DNA of 64,000 nt from VXNE01 sp965203615 (GTDB lineage: Bacteria > Pseudomonadota > Gammaproteobacteria > Pseudomonadales > Azotimanducaceae). The notes under the pieces were generated by a model. It made no database searches and was not told where the DNA came from. It worked only from the letters and a program-made list of their open reading frames with translations. Within the stretch, counting starts at the first letter, position 1. Each line of letters begins with the position of its first letter. The translations under genes and the position numbers were made by a program. Below, one piece after another: positions 7,479 to 16,806 of the stretch. The stretch lies in the NCBI GenBank assembly GCA_965203615.1, contig OZ241900.1:62001-126000 (forward strand). The letters run 5' to 3'.

Positions 7479-10400
7479 ATGAAACACCCTCTGACACAGG
7501 CGCTGGAAGAGCGCATCCTGATCCTCGACGGCGCCACCGGCACGATGCAGCAGGCGCAGGGGTTGACCGAAGGGGACTTCCGGGGCGAGCGATTCAAGGC
7601 CCATCCCGCGCGCCTGCAGGGAAACGGCGACGTGTTGTCGCTCACCCGGCCGGATGTTGTCGAATACACCCACGACGCGTACCTCGCCGCCGGCGCGGAC
7701 GTCATCGAGACCAATACGTTCACCGCGACCCGCATAGCGCAGGCGGACTATGCCCTGGAGGATGCGGTCTACGACATGAACCTGGCGGCCGCGCAGATCG
7801 CGCGCCGCGCCGCCGACGCGTACTCGACGGCGGAGCGGCCGCGGTTCGTTGCCGGGGTACTCGGGCCCACGAACCGAACTGCCAGCATCTCTCCCGATGT
7901 CGAAGATCCCGGATTTCGCAACATCCGTTTCGGCGAGTTGGAAGAGGCGTACGTCGAATCCACCACCGCCCTCATAAGGGGCGGCGTCGACCTGCTGATG
8001 ATCGAGACGGTGTTTGACACGCTGAACGCCAAGGCGGCCCTGTTCGGCATTCAACGCGCACTGAAGGAATGCGGCGCACAGTTGCCTCTGATGGTGTCCG
8101 GCACCATCACCGACGCCAGCGGGCGCACGCTATCGGGGCAAACCTGCGCCGCCTTCTGGCATGCGATTTCACACGCCGAACCGCTTCTCGCCGGACTCAA
8201 CTGCGCGCTGGGCGCCGCCGCGTTGCGTCCCCATGTCGAGGAACTCTCCCGCATTTCGACGGCTTTCGTCAGCGTGCATCCAAATGCCGGCCTGCCGAAC
8301 GAATTCGGCGAGTACGACGAGACGCCCGAATCGATGGGAGATGTCATCGAGGACTTCGCGCGACACGGCATGGTCAACATGGTCGGAGGGTGCTGCGGCA
8401 CGACCCCGGCACACATCAGCGAGATCGCACGGCGCGTTCGCGGGATGGCGCCTCGACGTCCGCCAGCGCGAAACGGGCACCTTTCCCTTTGTGGCCTGGA
8501 AGCACTCGAAGTCACCGAGGACTCTCTTTTCGTCAACATTGGGGAACGCACGAACGTCACCGGCTCCGCCCGATTCCGCCGCTTGATCAAGGGCGGCGAC
8601 TACGTTCAGGCATTGGAAGTCGCCCGGCAGCAGGTGGAAAACGGGGCGCAGATCATCGACGTCAACATGGACGAGGGCATGCTCGAGGGCACCGAGGCCA
8701 TGGGGCGTTTCCTCGACCTCGTCATGAGCGAACCCGACATAGCCCGCGTGCCGATCATGATCGACTCCAGCAAATGGGAGGTCATCGAAGCGGGCCTCCG
8801 CCGCGTACAGGGAAAGTGCGTGGTCAACTCCCTGAGCCTGAAGGACGGCGAAGCGGCGTTCGTGGGGCATGCCCGGCTATGCCGCGCATACGGTGCGGCC
8901 GTCGTCGTCATGGCTTTCGACGAAGCCGGCCAGGCAGACACACTGGCCCGCCGCAAGGAAGTCCTGAAACGCGCATACGACATCCTTGTGAACAAGGTCG
9001 GCTTTCCCCCGGAAGACATCATCTTCGACCCCAATATCTTCGCCATCGCCACGGGCATAGAAGCCCATGCAAACTACGCCGTCGACTTCATAGACGCCTG
9101 CCGATGGATCAAGCGGGAGTTCCCGCGCGTCAACTGTTCCGGCGGTGTGAGCAACATCTCGTTCTCCTTCCGCGGCAACGACGCCGTGCGCGAGGCGATG
9201 CACGCCGTCTTCATCTACCACGCCATCAGGGCCGGTTTGACCATGGGCATCGTCAATGCCGGCCAACTCGCGATCTATGACGAGATTCCCGAGGACCTGC
9301 GAGACGCCGTCGAGGACGCCGTGCTCAACCGCCGAGACGATGCCACCGAACGCCTGGTGAGCCTCGCGGAACGCTTTGCGGGCCGTGCAAGCGAGGACAT
9401 CGAAACCGAGGAATGGCGTGACGCGCCCGTGGCCGAAAGGCTCTCCCACGCACTGGTGAAGGGCATCTCGAGACACATCGTCGAAGATACCGAACTGGCG
9501 CGGCGCGAAGCCGCGCGTCCCATCGATGTCATCGAGGGACCGCTGATGGACGGCATGAACGTTGTCGGCGACCTGTTCGGATCGGGAAAGATGTTCCTGC
9601 CCCAGGTCGTCAAGAGCGCCCGCGTCATGAAACAGGCGGTTGCTCACCTCACACCGTTCATCGACGCCTCGCAATCCTCCGATGGCGGAAAGAACAGCAG
9701 CAAGGGCAAGATCGTCATGGCCACCGTGAAGGGGGACGTGCACGACATCGGCAAGAACATCGTCGGCGTCGTATTGCGGTGCAACAACTTCGACGTGCTG
9801 GACCTCGGTGTCATGACCCCCGCCGAGACGATCCTCGATGCGGCCGTCGAAATGGACGCCGACCTTATCGGGCTGTCGGGGCTGATCACGCCATCGCTTG
9901 ACGAGATGACGCGCGTGGCCGCCGAAATGGAGCGGCGCAATTTCGAGATACCCCTGCTCATCGGCGGCGCGACCACCTCCAAGGCGCATACGGCAGTCAA
10001 GATAGCCCCGGCCTATTCCGGCCCGACGATCTATGTGCCCGACGCATCGCGCGGCGTCGGCGTCGCGCAGAACCTGGTCTCCGACAACGCACGAAACGCG
10101 TTCGTCGAGGACATCGAGGATGAATACGAGACCATTCGCAGGCGCCGCGACAACGGTGCGCGGCGCAGACCGATAAGGACGTACGCACAGGCCCTCGCCA
10201 ACCGTCCGGAGATCGACTGGTCCACCTACCGACCCCGGCGTCCGGCACGCCCGGGCACTACTCGCCTTTCCGAATATCCCCTCGGCAGACTCGTCGGGCA
10301 CATCGACTGGACGCCTTTTTTCAGGACATGGGAACTCGCCGGCAAGTTCCCGGACATCCTGCACGACGAGACCGTGGGCGAAGCCGCCACGGGACTGTAT

Positions 10401-11126
10401 CGGGACGCCCGCACCATGCTGGACCGGATAGTCGAGGAGAACTGGCTTGCCGCCCGCGGCGTCATCGGCCTGTGGCCCGCGAACGGCGACGGCGAGGATG
10501 TCCGAATCTGGCGCGATGACGCCAGGGATGTGGCAATGGCGACCTCGCACCACCTGCGCCAGCAGGCGGACAGCGGCAGGCCCAACCTGAGTCTCGCCGA
10601 CTACGTGGCCCCCGACGGCATCGAGGACTATGTCGGCGGGTTCGTCGTCTCCGTCGAATCCCAACCCGGGGCAACCCGTCACGTGGCGGACGACGACTAC
10701 GCCGACATCATGGTCAAGGCGCTGGCGGACCGCCTCGTCGAAGCCTTCGCCGAACACCTGCACGAACGCGTGCGCAAGGAGTTCTGGGGCTATGCCCGAA
10801 GCGAGAGTTTCAGCAACGACGAACTGATCGCGGAGCGCTACCAGGGCATCCGGCCGGCGCCGGGCTACCCCGCCTGTCCCGACCACGCGGAAAAGGAGAC
10901 GCTCTTCGCGCTTCTCGATGCGACGTCCGCCACGGGAGCGACGCTGACCGAGAGCTACGCGATGTGGCCCGCCGCAACTGTCGCCGGGTGGTACTTCTCG
11001 CACCCGCAGTCGAGGTACTTCGGTGTCGGCCGGATCGGTGAAGACCAGTTCGAGGCCTATTGCCGGCGCAAGGCCGTCGACCCCTTGACCGCGCGCCGCT
11101 GGATCAGTTTCGTCCTCGACCGCTGA
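7479..11126 (+). CDS. metH: Cobalamin-dependent methionine synthase
   Basis: Transfers a methyl group from methyltetrahydrofolate to homocysteine through methylcobalamin. 1215 residues from ATG 7479 (an ATG at 7431 would add 16); E. coli MetH has 1227. All four modules are visible: homocysteine domain with ILDGATGTMQ and zinc ligands GLNC (Cys242) and GGCC (Cys305, Cys306); pterin domain from FVNIGERTNVTGS (base 8528); cobalamin domain with DVHDIGKN, His755 being the lower cobalt ligand; and the reactivation domain ending with MWPAATVAGWYFSHP and RYFGVGRIG. No ribosome binding site separates the two possible starts. No SAM, SAH or cobalamin riboswitch was recognised upstream. Complete. Confidence 0.97.
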   Translation: MKHPLTQALEERILILDGATGTMQQAQGLTEGDFRGERFKAHPARLQGNGDVLSLTRPDVVEYTHDAYLAAGADVIETNTFTATRIAQADYALEDAVYDMNLAAAQIARRAADAYSTAERPRFVAGVLGPTNRTASISPDVEDPGFRNIRFGELEEAYVESTTALIRGGVDLLMIETVFDTLNAKAALFGIQRALKECGAQLPLMVSGTITDASGRTLSGQTCAAFWHAISHAEPLLAGLNCALGAAALRPHVEELSRISTAFVSVHPNAGLPNEFGEYDETPESMGDVIEDFARHGMVNMVGGCCGTTPAHISEIARRVRGMAPRRPPARNGHLSLCGLEALEVTEDSLFVNIGERTNVTGSARFRRLIKGGDYVQALEVARQQVENGAQIIDVNMDEGMLEGTEAMGRFLDLVMSEPDIARVPIMIDSSKWEVIEAGLRRVQGKCVVNSLSLKDGEAAFVGHARLCRAYGAAVVVMAFDEAGQADTLARRKEVLKRAYDILVNKVGFPPEDIIFDPNIFAIATGIEAHANYAVDFIDACRWIKREFPRVNCSGGVSNISFSFRGNDAVREAMHAVFIYHAIRAGLTMGIVNAGQLAIYDEIPEDLRDAVEDAVLNRRDDATERLVSLAERFAGRASEDIETEEWRDAPVAERLSHALVKGISRHIVEDTELARREAARPIDVIEGPLMDGMNVVGDLFGSGKMFLPQVVKSARVMKQAVAHLTPFIDASQSSDGGKNSSKGKIVMATVKGDVHDIGKNIVGVVLRCNNFDVLDLGVMTPAETILDAAVEMDADLIGLSGLITPSLDEMTRVAAEMERRNFEIPLLIGGATTSKAHTAVKIAPAYSGPTIYVPDASRGVGVAQNLVSDNARNAFVEDIEDEYETIRRRRDNGARRRPIRTYAQALANRPEIDWSTYRPRRPARPGTTRLSEYPLGRLVGHIDWTPFFRTWELAGKFPDILHDETVGEAATGLYRDARTMLDRIVEENWLAARGVIGLWPANGDGEDVRIWRDDARDVAMATSHHLRQQADSGRPNLSLADYVAPDGIEDYVGGFVVSVESQPGATRHVADDDYADIMVKALADRLVEAFAEHLHERVRKEFWGYARSESFSNDELIAERYQGIRPAPGYPACPDHAEKETLFALLDATSATGATLTESYAMWPAATVAGWYFSHPQSRYFGVGRIGEDQFEAYCRRKAVDPLTARRWISFVLDR

Positions 11127-11141
11127 CACCATGCGTCGGCT

Positions 11142-11164
11142 CTAACCATAGAAAAAATGGTTAG
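11142..11164. promoter_or_regulatory. Inverted repeat before the sulfite reductase gene
   Basis: CTAACCAT (11142-11149) and ATGGTTAG (11157-11164) are a perfect eight-base inverted repeat separated by AGAAAAA. It lies between the metH stop and the sulfite reductase start, 28 bases before the latter. The T-N-A spacing and AT-rich centre resemble LysR-type operators such as those of sulfur regulators, but no regulator gene is nearby and the assignment is inference. As RNA it could also form a hairpin. Confidence 0.45.
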
Positions 11165-11191
11165 TTCTCACCCGAATCCGGAATTGATACC

Positions 11192-12859
11192 GTGCGCCGG
11201 ATGTACCAATACCAGGATTTCGATCAGCGTTTTGTCGATGAACGCGTCGAACAGTACCGGGAACAGACCGGGCGATACCTTGCCGGCGAACTGACCGACG
11301 AGCAGTTCCTGCAGCTTCGGCTGCGCAACGGGCTCTATATCCAGCGTCTTGCGCCCATGCTGCGGGTCGCCATCCCCTATGGAACGCTGTCATCGCGGCA
11401 ACTGCGCGCGTTGGCCGAGATTTCGCGCCGCTACGACAAGGGCTACGGGCACCTGAGCACGCGCCAGAACATGCAGTTCAACTGGCCCGACCTGGAGGAC
11501 GTTCCCGACATTCTCGCCGACCTGGCGAAGGTCCAGATGCATGCCATCCAGACCAGCGGCAGTTGCATCCGCAACGTCACGACGGACCAGTTTGCGGGAG
11601 TTGCCCACGATGAGAGCGTCGATGCGCGTCCCTACTGCGAGATCATTCGCCAGTGGTCCACCCAGCATCCCGAATTCGACTGGCTGCCACGGAAGTTCAA
11701 GATCGGCCTGACCGGCGCCGCGACGGATCGCGCCGCAATTCGGGTCCACGACATCGGCATGCGCGCACATCGGGATACCTTGGGAAATGTCGCCTTCGAT
11801 GTCCTGGTCGGGGGCGGCCTCGGTCGCACGCCCGCCATAGCAAGCGTCATCCGGCGCGGACTACCCGAGCCGCACCTGCTGACCTACCTGGAAGCCATCC
11901 TGAGGATCTACAACCGCCACGGACGGCGCGACAACAAGTACAAGGCCCGCATCAAGATTCTCGTGCGCGCGATGACGCCCGAAGTGTTCGCCGAGCGGGT
12001 CGAAGAGGAGTGGGCGCATCTCAAGGATGGTCCGGGCACGCTGACCGATTCCGAACTCGATCGCGTAAAGGCCTGCTTTGCCCCGCCCCACTACCCGGCT
12101 TGCGACGACCAGGCACCGCTGCTGGCAGGGCAGCGTCTCAAGTCACCGGAGTTCAACAACTGGGTCGGCAACAATGTATCAAGGCACAAGGTGCCCGGCT
12201 ACGCGATAGCAACATTGTCGACCAAGCATCCTGGCGTGCCATCCGGCGATGTCTCCGACGCACAGATGGAGGCCGTGGCGGACTGGGCGGACGAGTTCGG
12301 CTTCGGCGAGATACGCATCAGCCACGAACAGAACTTCGTGCTCCCGGACGTTGCCCAGGAAAGGCTCCTCGAGCTATGGCAACGGGCCGGCCAGATGGCT
12401 CTCGCCACTCCGAATGCCGGACTCCTGACGGACATCGTCTGCTGCCCCGGCGGGGATTACTGCTCGCTGGCGAACGCAAAGTCGATTTCCATTGCGCAGG
12501 CGATACAGCAGCGCTACGACGACTACGACTACCTGCACGATCTGGGTCCCATCGATCTCAATATCTCCGGCTGCATGAACGCCTGCGGACACCACCACGT
12601 CGGCCACATCGGAATCCTCGGCGTGGACAAGAAGGGCGCCGAGTTCTACCAGGTATCCCTGGGCGGACATGCGGGATCAGAAGCATCCCTCGGCAAGATC
12701 ATCGGTCCTTCGTTCGCGCGTCACGATGTGCCCCGGGTCATCGAGCATATACTTGATGTCTACCTGAGCCGACGGATCGAAGAGGAGCCTTTCCTCTCCT
12801 GTTTTCGCCGTATCGGCATGCAACCGTTCAAGGAGCGCGTCTATGCCGGTGCTCGTTAA
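11192..12859 (+). CDS. cysI: Sulfite/nitrite reductase hemoprotein (assimilatory, CysI type)
   Basis: Six-electron reduction of sulfite to sulfide (or nitrite to ammonia) at a coupled siroheme-4Fe-4S centre. Repeated ferredoxin-like and catalytic domains are present; the cluster ligands appear as C-x5-C in VCCPGGDYC (Cys418, Cys424) and C-x3-C in SGCMNACG (Cys461, Cys465), and the siroheme loop includes STRQNMQFNW. 555 residues from GTG 11192; an ATG three codons later (11201) is equally possible. It overlaps by 17 bases the DUF934 gene, the usual partner in sulfite reduction in Pseudomonas-like bacteria, which favours sulfite over nitrite. cysH, often next, is absent here. Confidence 0.88.
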   Translation: MRRMYQYQDFDQRFVDERVEQYREQTGRYLAGELTDEQFLQLRLRNGLYIQRLAPMLRVAIPYGTLSSRQLRALAEISRRYDKGYGHLSTRQNMQFNWPDLEDVPDILADLAKVQMHAIQTSGSCIRNVTTDQFAGVAHDESVDARPYCEIIRQWSTQHPEFDWLPRKFKIGLTGAATDRAAIRVHDIGMRAHRDTLGNVAFDVLVGGGLGRTPAIASVIRRGLPEPHLLTYLEAILRIYNRHGRRDNKYKARIKILVRAMTPEVFAERVEEEWAHLKDGPGTLTDSELDRVKACFAPPHYPACDDQAPLLAGQRLKSPEFNNWVGNNVSRHKVPGYAIATLSTKHPGVPSGDVSDAQMEAVADWADEFGFGEIRISHEQNFVLPDVAQERLLELWQRAGQMALATPNAGLLTDIVCCPGGDYCSLANAKSISIAQAIQQRYDDYDYLHDLGPIDLNISGCMNACGHHHVGHIGILGVDKKGAEFYQVSLGGHAGSEASLGKIIGPSFARHDVPRVIEHILDVYLSRRIEEEPFLSCFRRIGMQPFKERVYAGAR

Positions 12860-13358
12860 GGATCTCGAGATCGTCGATGATCCGTGGACGCTGATTGACT
12901 CCGCCGACAGAATCGACGCCACGCTGGACGAAGGATCGATCGTCCCCTTCGACTACTGGGCGAGCGAGAAGAGGACGACAACCGAGGCCGGCATCCGGGC
13001 GCTTCGGCCTCCCAAGACAGGTTTTTGGGTGGACGGCGACGCCGAGGTCGAACGGATCCGCGACCACCTTGCCGGCGCATCGCTGGTGGCAGTGAAGTTT
13101 CCCGCTTTCTCCGATGGTCGCGGCCTGTCGCTCGGCGTGCTGTTGCGGTCCCGCTGCGGTTTCAAGGGCGAACTGCGAGCATTCGGCGACGTATTGCCCG
13201 ACCTGGCGCAGTACCTGCACCGGTCGGGTTTTGACGCCTTCGTGGTTGAAGGCCGCCGCGCCGCCGAGACCGCGATCGCCTCGATCCAATCGATCACGGA
13301 TCACTACCAGGCGTCCGTACTGAAACCGCAACCCGCTTTCCGGAGGATTCACGGCTAG
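12843..13358 (+). CDS. DUF934 protein, probable sulfite reductase accessory subunit
   Basis: 171 residues with the DUF934 signature: LPPKTGFW-like stretch (LRPPKTGFWVDGDAE), VAVKFPAFSDGRGLSL, LRSRCGFKGELRAFGDV and a C-terminal segment ending in YQASVLKPQP. Function is known only by association: this family sits directly after the siroheme sulfite reductase in many proteobacteria and is annotated as an oxidoreductase probably involved in sulfite reduction. The 17-base overlap with the upstream gene supports translational coupling. No catalytic residues can be named. No transmembrane segment. Confidence 0.85.
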   Translation: MPVLVKDLEIVDDPWTLIDSADRIDATLDEGSIVPFDYWASEKRTTTEAGIRALRPPKTGFWVDGDAEVERIRDHLAGASLVAVKFPAFSDGRGLSLGVLLRSRCGFKGELRAFGDVLPDLAQYLHRSGFDAFVVEGRRAAETAIASIQSITDHYQASVLKPQPAFRRIHG

Positions 13359-13428
13359 CCACTGGCGCCACAAGCCGCCATCCATGCCGACGGATGCCAC
13401 CCGGCCTCCGTGATGGCATGCTTGTCCG

Positions 13429-14601
13429 ATGCAACCCGGAGTCATCGAGTCCTTCTTCCTCATCTTTGCCGGTGCGGCGGTGCTGGCAACGGTCGCGCTG
13501 TTTACGCGCCAGCCGTTGCTGGTCGCCTACATGGCCATCGGCGTGCTGCTCGGCCCGCACGGCTTCGCCTGGATACCGAATGCGGAGTTTGTCAGCGACA
13601 TCGGCCATATCGGCATCATCTTCCTGCTGTTCCTGGTCGGCCTGGACCTGCCGCCGGCCAAGCTGCGAAACATGCTCGGCGCGTCTGTCGTTACAGCCCT
13701 CGTCAGCACCGCGATCTTCTTCGCCCTCGGCTTCGTCATGCTGTGGAGTTTCGGCTTTGACTGGCCGGAGGCGCTTGTGGCGGGCATCGCCTGCGTCTTC
13801 TCCAGCACGATCATCGGCATCAAGATGCTGCCAACGACGGTGCTGCATCACCGGCACATCGGCGAGATCGTCATCAGTCTCCTGCTCATCCAGGATCTGC
13901 TGGCCATCGTCGCGCTACTCGCCCTGGCAGGCATCAGCGGCGGCCAGGACAATCTGCCGCTGGGTCATCCCCTGTTTGTCGTCGCGGCCTTCCCGGTGAT
14001 CGCCTGCGGCGCTTTCCTCGGCATACGGTATATCGTCAATCCATTGCTGGCGCGTTTCGATGCGTTCAACGAGTTCATTTTTCTGCTCGCCATCGGCTGG
14101 TGCCTGGCGATCGCCACCCTATCGCACCTGGCCGGCATGTCGCTCGAAGTCGGCGCCATCATCGCCGGAGTATCGCTCGCCAGTTCACCCATCGCGCAGT
14201 TCATTACCGAGACCCTTCGCCCGTTGCGAGACTTCTTCCTGATCCTGTTCTTCTTTTCCGTCGGCGCGGCTATCGATCCCGCCGTGCTGGCAAAGGTCGT
14301 CTGGCCAGCGCTGTGTCTGGGCGGCGCGATGCTCGTGCTGAAACCAGCGGTCTTCCGTTGGCTCCTGGCCTGGCAGGGAGAGTCTCGGGAGACCTCGTGG
14401 GAAATCGGGTGCCGGCTTGGACAAGCGAGCGAGTTCTCCCTCCTGGTGACCACGGTGGCGCTGAGCGGTGCGCTCATTGGCGGAGAGGCGGCCCACGTGA
14501 TCCAGGGCGCAACCGTTCTGACGCTGGTCGCGTCAACCTACCTGGTAATCTTCCGGTATCCGAGTCCGATCGCGGTGTCCGAGAAGCTGCGCCGCGACTG
14601 A
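13429..14601 (+). CDS. Cation:proton antiporter (CPA2/Kef-type membrane protein)
   Basis: Inner-membrane monovalent cation/proton exchanger. 390 residues, almost entirely hydrophobic with about 12 membrane segments; visible family patterns are MAIGVLLGPHGFAWIP, HIGIIFLLFLVGLDL and the GCRLGQASEFSLLV stretch near the C-terminus. It stops after the transport domain: no RCK/TrkA-N nucleotide-binding domain follows, unlike KefB and KefC, so substrate and gating cannot be deduced. ATG at 13429 is preceded by a 70-base gap from the DUF934 gene. Downstream gene is convergent. Confidence 0.85.
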   Translation: MQPGVIESFFLIFAGAAVLATVALFTRQPLLVAYMAIGVLLGPHGFAWIPNAEFVSDIGHIGIIFLLFLVGLDLPPAKLRNMLGASVVTALVSTAIFFALGFVMLWSFGFDWPEALVAGIACVFSSTIIGIKMLPTTVLHHRHIGEIVISLLLIQDLLAIVALLALAGISGGQDNLPLGHPLFVVAAFPVIACGAFLGIRYIVNPLLARFDAFNEFIFLLAIGWCLAIATLSHLAGMSLEVGAIIAGVSLASSPIAQFITETLRPLRDFFLILFFFSVGAAIDPAVLAKVVWPALCLGGAMLVLKPAVFRWLLAWQGESRETSWEIGCRLGQASEFSLLVTTVALSGALIGGEAAHVIQGATVLTLVASTYLVIFRYPSPIAVSEKLRRD

Positions 14602-14614
14602 GCGCGGCTGACGC

Positions 14615-14631
14615 GCGGCGTCGGACGCCGC
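14615..14631. terminator. Possible bidirectional terminator stem
   Basis: GCGGCGTC, one base, GACGCCGC: a GC-only inverted repeat between the convergent antiporter and acuI-like genes, touching the stop codon of the latter. There is no T run on either side, so at most a weak or Rho-assisted terminator. Confidence 0.3.
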
Positions 14632-15623
14632 TAGTCGTCCAACTGCAGTACGCCGCGACCGACCATGCCGCCGGCGAGAATGCGGTCGATCGCAGCAGAC
14701 AACTCCTGCAGTCGCAGGGGCCGTTGCAGGGCCTCCAGGCCGTCAATCTTCCAGTCGCCACCGAGCTTTCGCCACAGCGCGGTCTTGTCTTCGATCGGAA
14801 GCTCGACGGAATCGATTCCGAGCAGGTTCACATGGCGCAGGATGAACGGCAGCACGGTAGCGGGAAACATCGGCGATGCGACGAGGCCACACGCCGCCAG
14901 GCTTGCACCGTATTTCAGCGACTTCACCGCGTTGAACAGGATATCCCCGCCCACCGTGTCCACGACGCCACCCCAGGTTTCCCTGAGCAACGGCCGGTTG
15001 GCGCCATCCAGCGCCGTCTCGCGGTCGACGATCTCGCTCGCGCCGATGTCGCGCAGAAAACCATGCTGGAGAGGTTTGCCAGTTACCGCATGGACCGTGT
15101 AGCCCAGTTGACTGAGCAGCATCACGGCGACTGAACCCACGCCTCCCGTCGCACCCGTGACCAGCACGGGACCACCCGTCGGCGTCATGCCGAATGTCTC
15201 CAGCTTGTCCACGCAGAGCGCCGCGGTAAATCCCGCCGTTCCCAGGATCATGCTCTCTTCCAGGGTCAGGCCCGCCGGCAACGGCGTCGCCCAGCCCGCC
15301 GGGATCCGAATACGCTGGGCGAATCCGCCCGGGGTGTTCATGCCAAGGTCGAAACCCATGGCGACGATCTCATCGCCCGGGCTGAATGCGTCGACCGACG
15401 ATTCCAGCACGACGCCGGCCGCGTCTATGCCCGGAGTGTGCGGATAGTTGCGCGTCACGCCGGGTTGTCCCGTCGCCGACAGTCCATCCTTGTAATTCAG
15501 CGACGAATAACGGACCTCCACCAGCAGGTCGCCGTCGGGCAGTTCCTCCACGTCGCGAGAGATGATCGACCTGGCAAATGCCTTCTCCCCTCTCTCGACC
15601 CAAAAGGCCTTGAACGCGCTCAC
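14631..15623 (-). CDS. AcuI/YhdH family acrylyl-CoA reductase-like quinone oxidoreductase
   Basis: Zinc-free medium-chain dehydrogenase, NADPH-dependent; AcuI members reduce acrylyl-CoA to propionyl-CoA (also in DMSP breakdown). 330 residues, normal size. N-terminal GroES-like fold with SSLNYKDGL and HTPGIDAAGVV; Rossmann part with VLVTGATGGVGSVAVMLL; family-typical IDSVELP and a C-terminal GRGVLQLDD. The ATG follows immediately after the sohB stop with no gap, so the two are cotranscribed. AcuI and the broader YhdH group cannot be separated with certainty by eye. Confidence 0.85.
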   Translation of the reverse strand: MSAFKAFWVERGEKAFARSIISRDVEELPDGDLLVEVRYSSLNYKDGLSATGQPGVTRNYPHTPGIDAAGVVLESSVDAFSPGDEIVAMGFDLGMNTPGGFAQRIRIPAGWATPLPAGLTLEESMILGTAGFTAALCVDKLETFGMTPTGGPVLVTGATGGVGSVAVMLLSQLGYTVHAVTGKPLQHGFLRDIGASEIVDRETALDGANRPLLRETWGGVVDTVGGDILFNAVKSLKYGASLAACGLVASPMFPATVLPFILRHVNLLGIDSVELPIEDKTALWRKLGGDWKIDGLEALQRPLRLQELSAAIDRILAGGMVGRGVLQLDD

Positions 15624-16622
15624 TCAGAGTCTCCCGAAGATCCGATCGATGGATCTGCTCACCGCCGTCGCAAACTGCTTCACGAGACGGTCGATCGGTT
15701 TTTCAGGGATGATCCAGCGAACTTCGTAGACATCCCTGTCGTCACAGGCGGCAACCAGGTACTCGTCGGAGGTGCAGAGCTGATCCACCAGCTTGCGCTC
15801 GATCGCCCGCTGGCCATACCAGGCTTCGCCGGTTCCGACGGCGTCCAGGTCGACATCCGGCCGATGGTCACCGACAAATGACTTGAACAGGGCGTGAACA
15901 TCCTCGATCTCCTCCTGGAGCTTGGCGCGCCCGCTATCGGTGTTCTGGCCCAGGACGGTCAGCGTTCGCTTGTATTCGCCGGCCGTCAACATTTCGACAT
16001 CCACATCGCGTTTCTTCAGAAACCGATGAATGTTCGGCAACTGCGCCACGACTCCGATCGAGCCCACGATCGCGAATGGCGCCGTAACGATCCTGTCCGC
16101 CACGGAGGCCATCATGTAACCGCCGCTGGCCGCCACCTTGTCGATCGCGGCCACCAGGCGTATGCCCTTTTCCTTCACCCTGGCAAGCTGCGACGCCGCA
16201 AGGCCGTATGCGTGCACCACCCCGCCTGCGCTCTCGATCCTGACGACGACCTCATCCCCTTCCTCGGCGCTGGTGAGGATCGCGGTGATCTCGTTGCGAA
16301 GGCAATCGAGCTGCGACGCCATGAAATCGCCCTTGAAGTTCACGACGAATACCCGGCTGCGATCCGACTCGGTCTTCCGTTCGCGCTTCTGTTCCCTGTG
16401 CTGTTGCCGGGTCAGTTTCCTGCGGCGGGCGGCGGGCGTTACCGCGTGTTGCACGGCGTTGCGCAACGACCGCAGACGGTCGTTGATCCGAACCACCTGG
16501 ATGCGGCCTTCGGACGGCCGGTGGCTGCGGCGGGCACCCGCGGCGACGATGATCACCACCAGTGCCACGACGATCGTCACCGCCTTGGCGAGGAAACCCA
16601 GGTAATCGAATACGTATTCCAT
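15624..16622 (-). CDS. sohB: Inner-membrane S49 protease SohB
   Basis: Signal-peptide-peptidase-like serine protease of the inner membrane. 332 residues; one N-terminal membrane segment (residues about 8-28), a basic linker, then the protease domain with VFVVNFKGDFMAS, VVRIESAGGVVHAYGLA, the Ser region KVAASGGYMMASVADRI and FAIVGSIGVV. Length and N-terminal layout fit SohB rather than SppA. First gene of a two-gene leftward unit with the acuI-like gene. A dispersed repeat copy lies just upstream. Confidence 0.9.
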   Translation of the reverse strand: MEYVFDYLGFLAKAVTIVVALVVIIVAAGARRSHRPSEGRIQVVRINDRLRSLRNAVQHAVTPAARRRKLTRQQHREQKRERKTESDRSRVFVVNFKGDFMASQLDCLRNEITAILTSAEEGDEVVVRIESAGGVVHAYGLAASQLARVKEKGIRLVAAIDKVAASGGYMMASVADRIVTAPFAIVGSIGVVAQLPNIHRFLKKRDVDVEMLTAGEYKRTLTVLGQNTDSGRAKLQEEIEDVHALFKSFVGDHRPDVDLDAVGTGEAWYGQRAIERKLVDQLCTSDEYLVAACDDRDVYEVRWIIPEKPIDRLVKQFATAVSRSIDRIFGRL

Positions 16623-16663
16623 AAGGGATTCGCAAACGGACGGGAAGGCCGGCTAATCTAACA

Positions 16664-16779
16664 TAGGAGCCTTCAGCCGGGGGAGCTTCCCCGACCGCTG
16701 ACGCGCAAGGAAGTGTAGACGTTCGCCCCATCGGGGGATACCGGGTCGCTAGCGCTCCCCGGACACGTTTGTTCCATGG
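16664..16779. repeat. Dispersed repeat copy B (both modules)
   Basis: Most complete copy. Left module: TAGGAGCC at 16664, then CAGCCGGGGGAGCTTCCCC, CGACCGCTGACGCG and AAGGAAGTG; shared with the copies at 24994 and 27870. Right module, reversed relative to copy A: 16741-16779 ends in GTTCCATGG and its reverse complement matches bases 4519-4557 of copy A over 39 positions with one difference. Rich in palindromes (GGGGAGCTTCCCC, AGCGCTAGCG). It fills most of the gap between sohB and the SCP2 gene. Confidence 0.8.
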
Positions 16780-16806
16780 AAGGCAGGCGACAAAGGGCTA
16801 CGCCGG

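Noticed and set aside
8877..11132. 751-codon open frame antisense to metH
   Set aside because: Shadow of metH caused by high GC at third positions.
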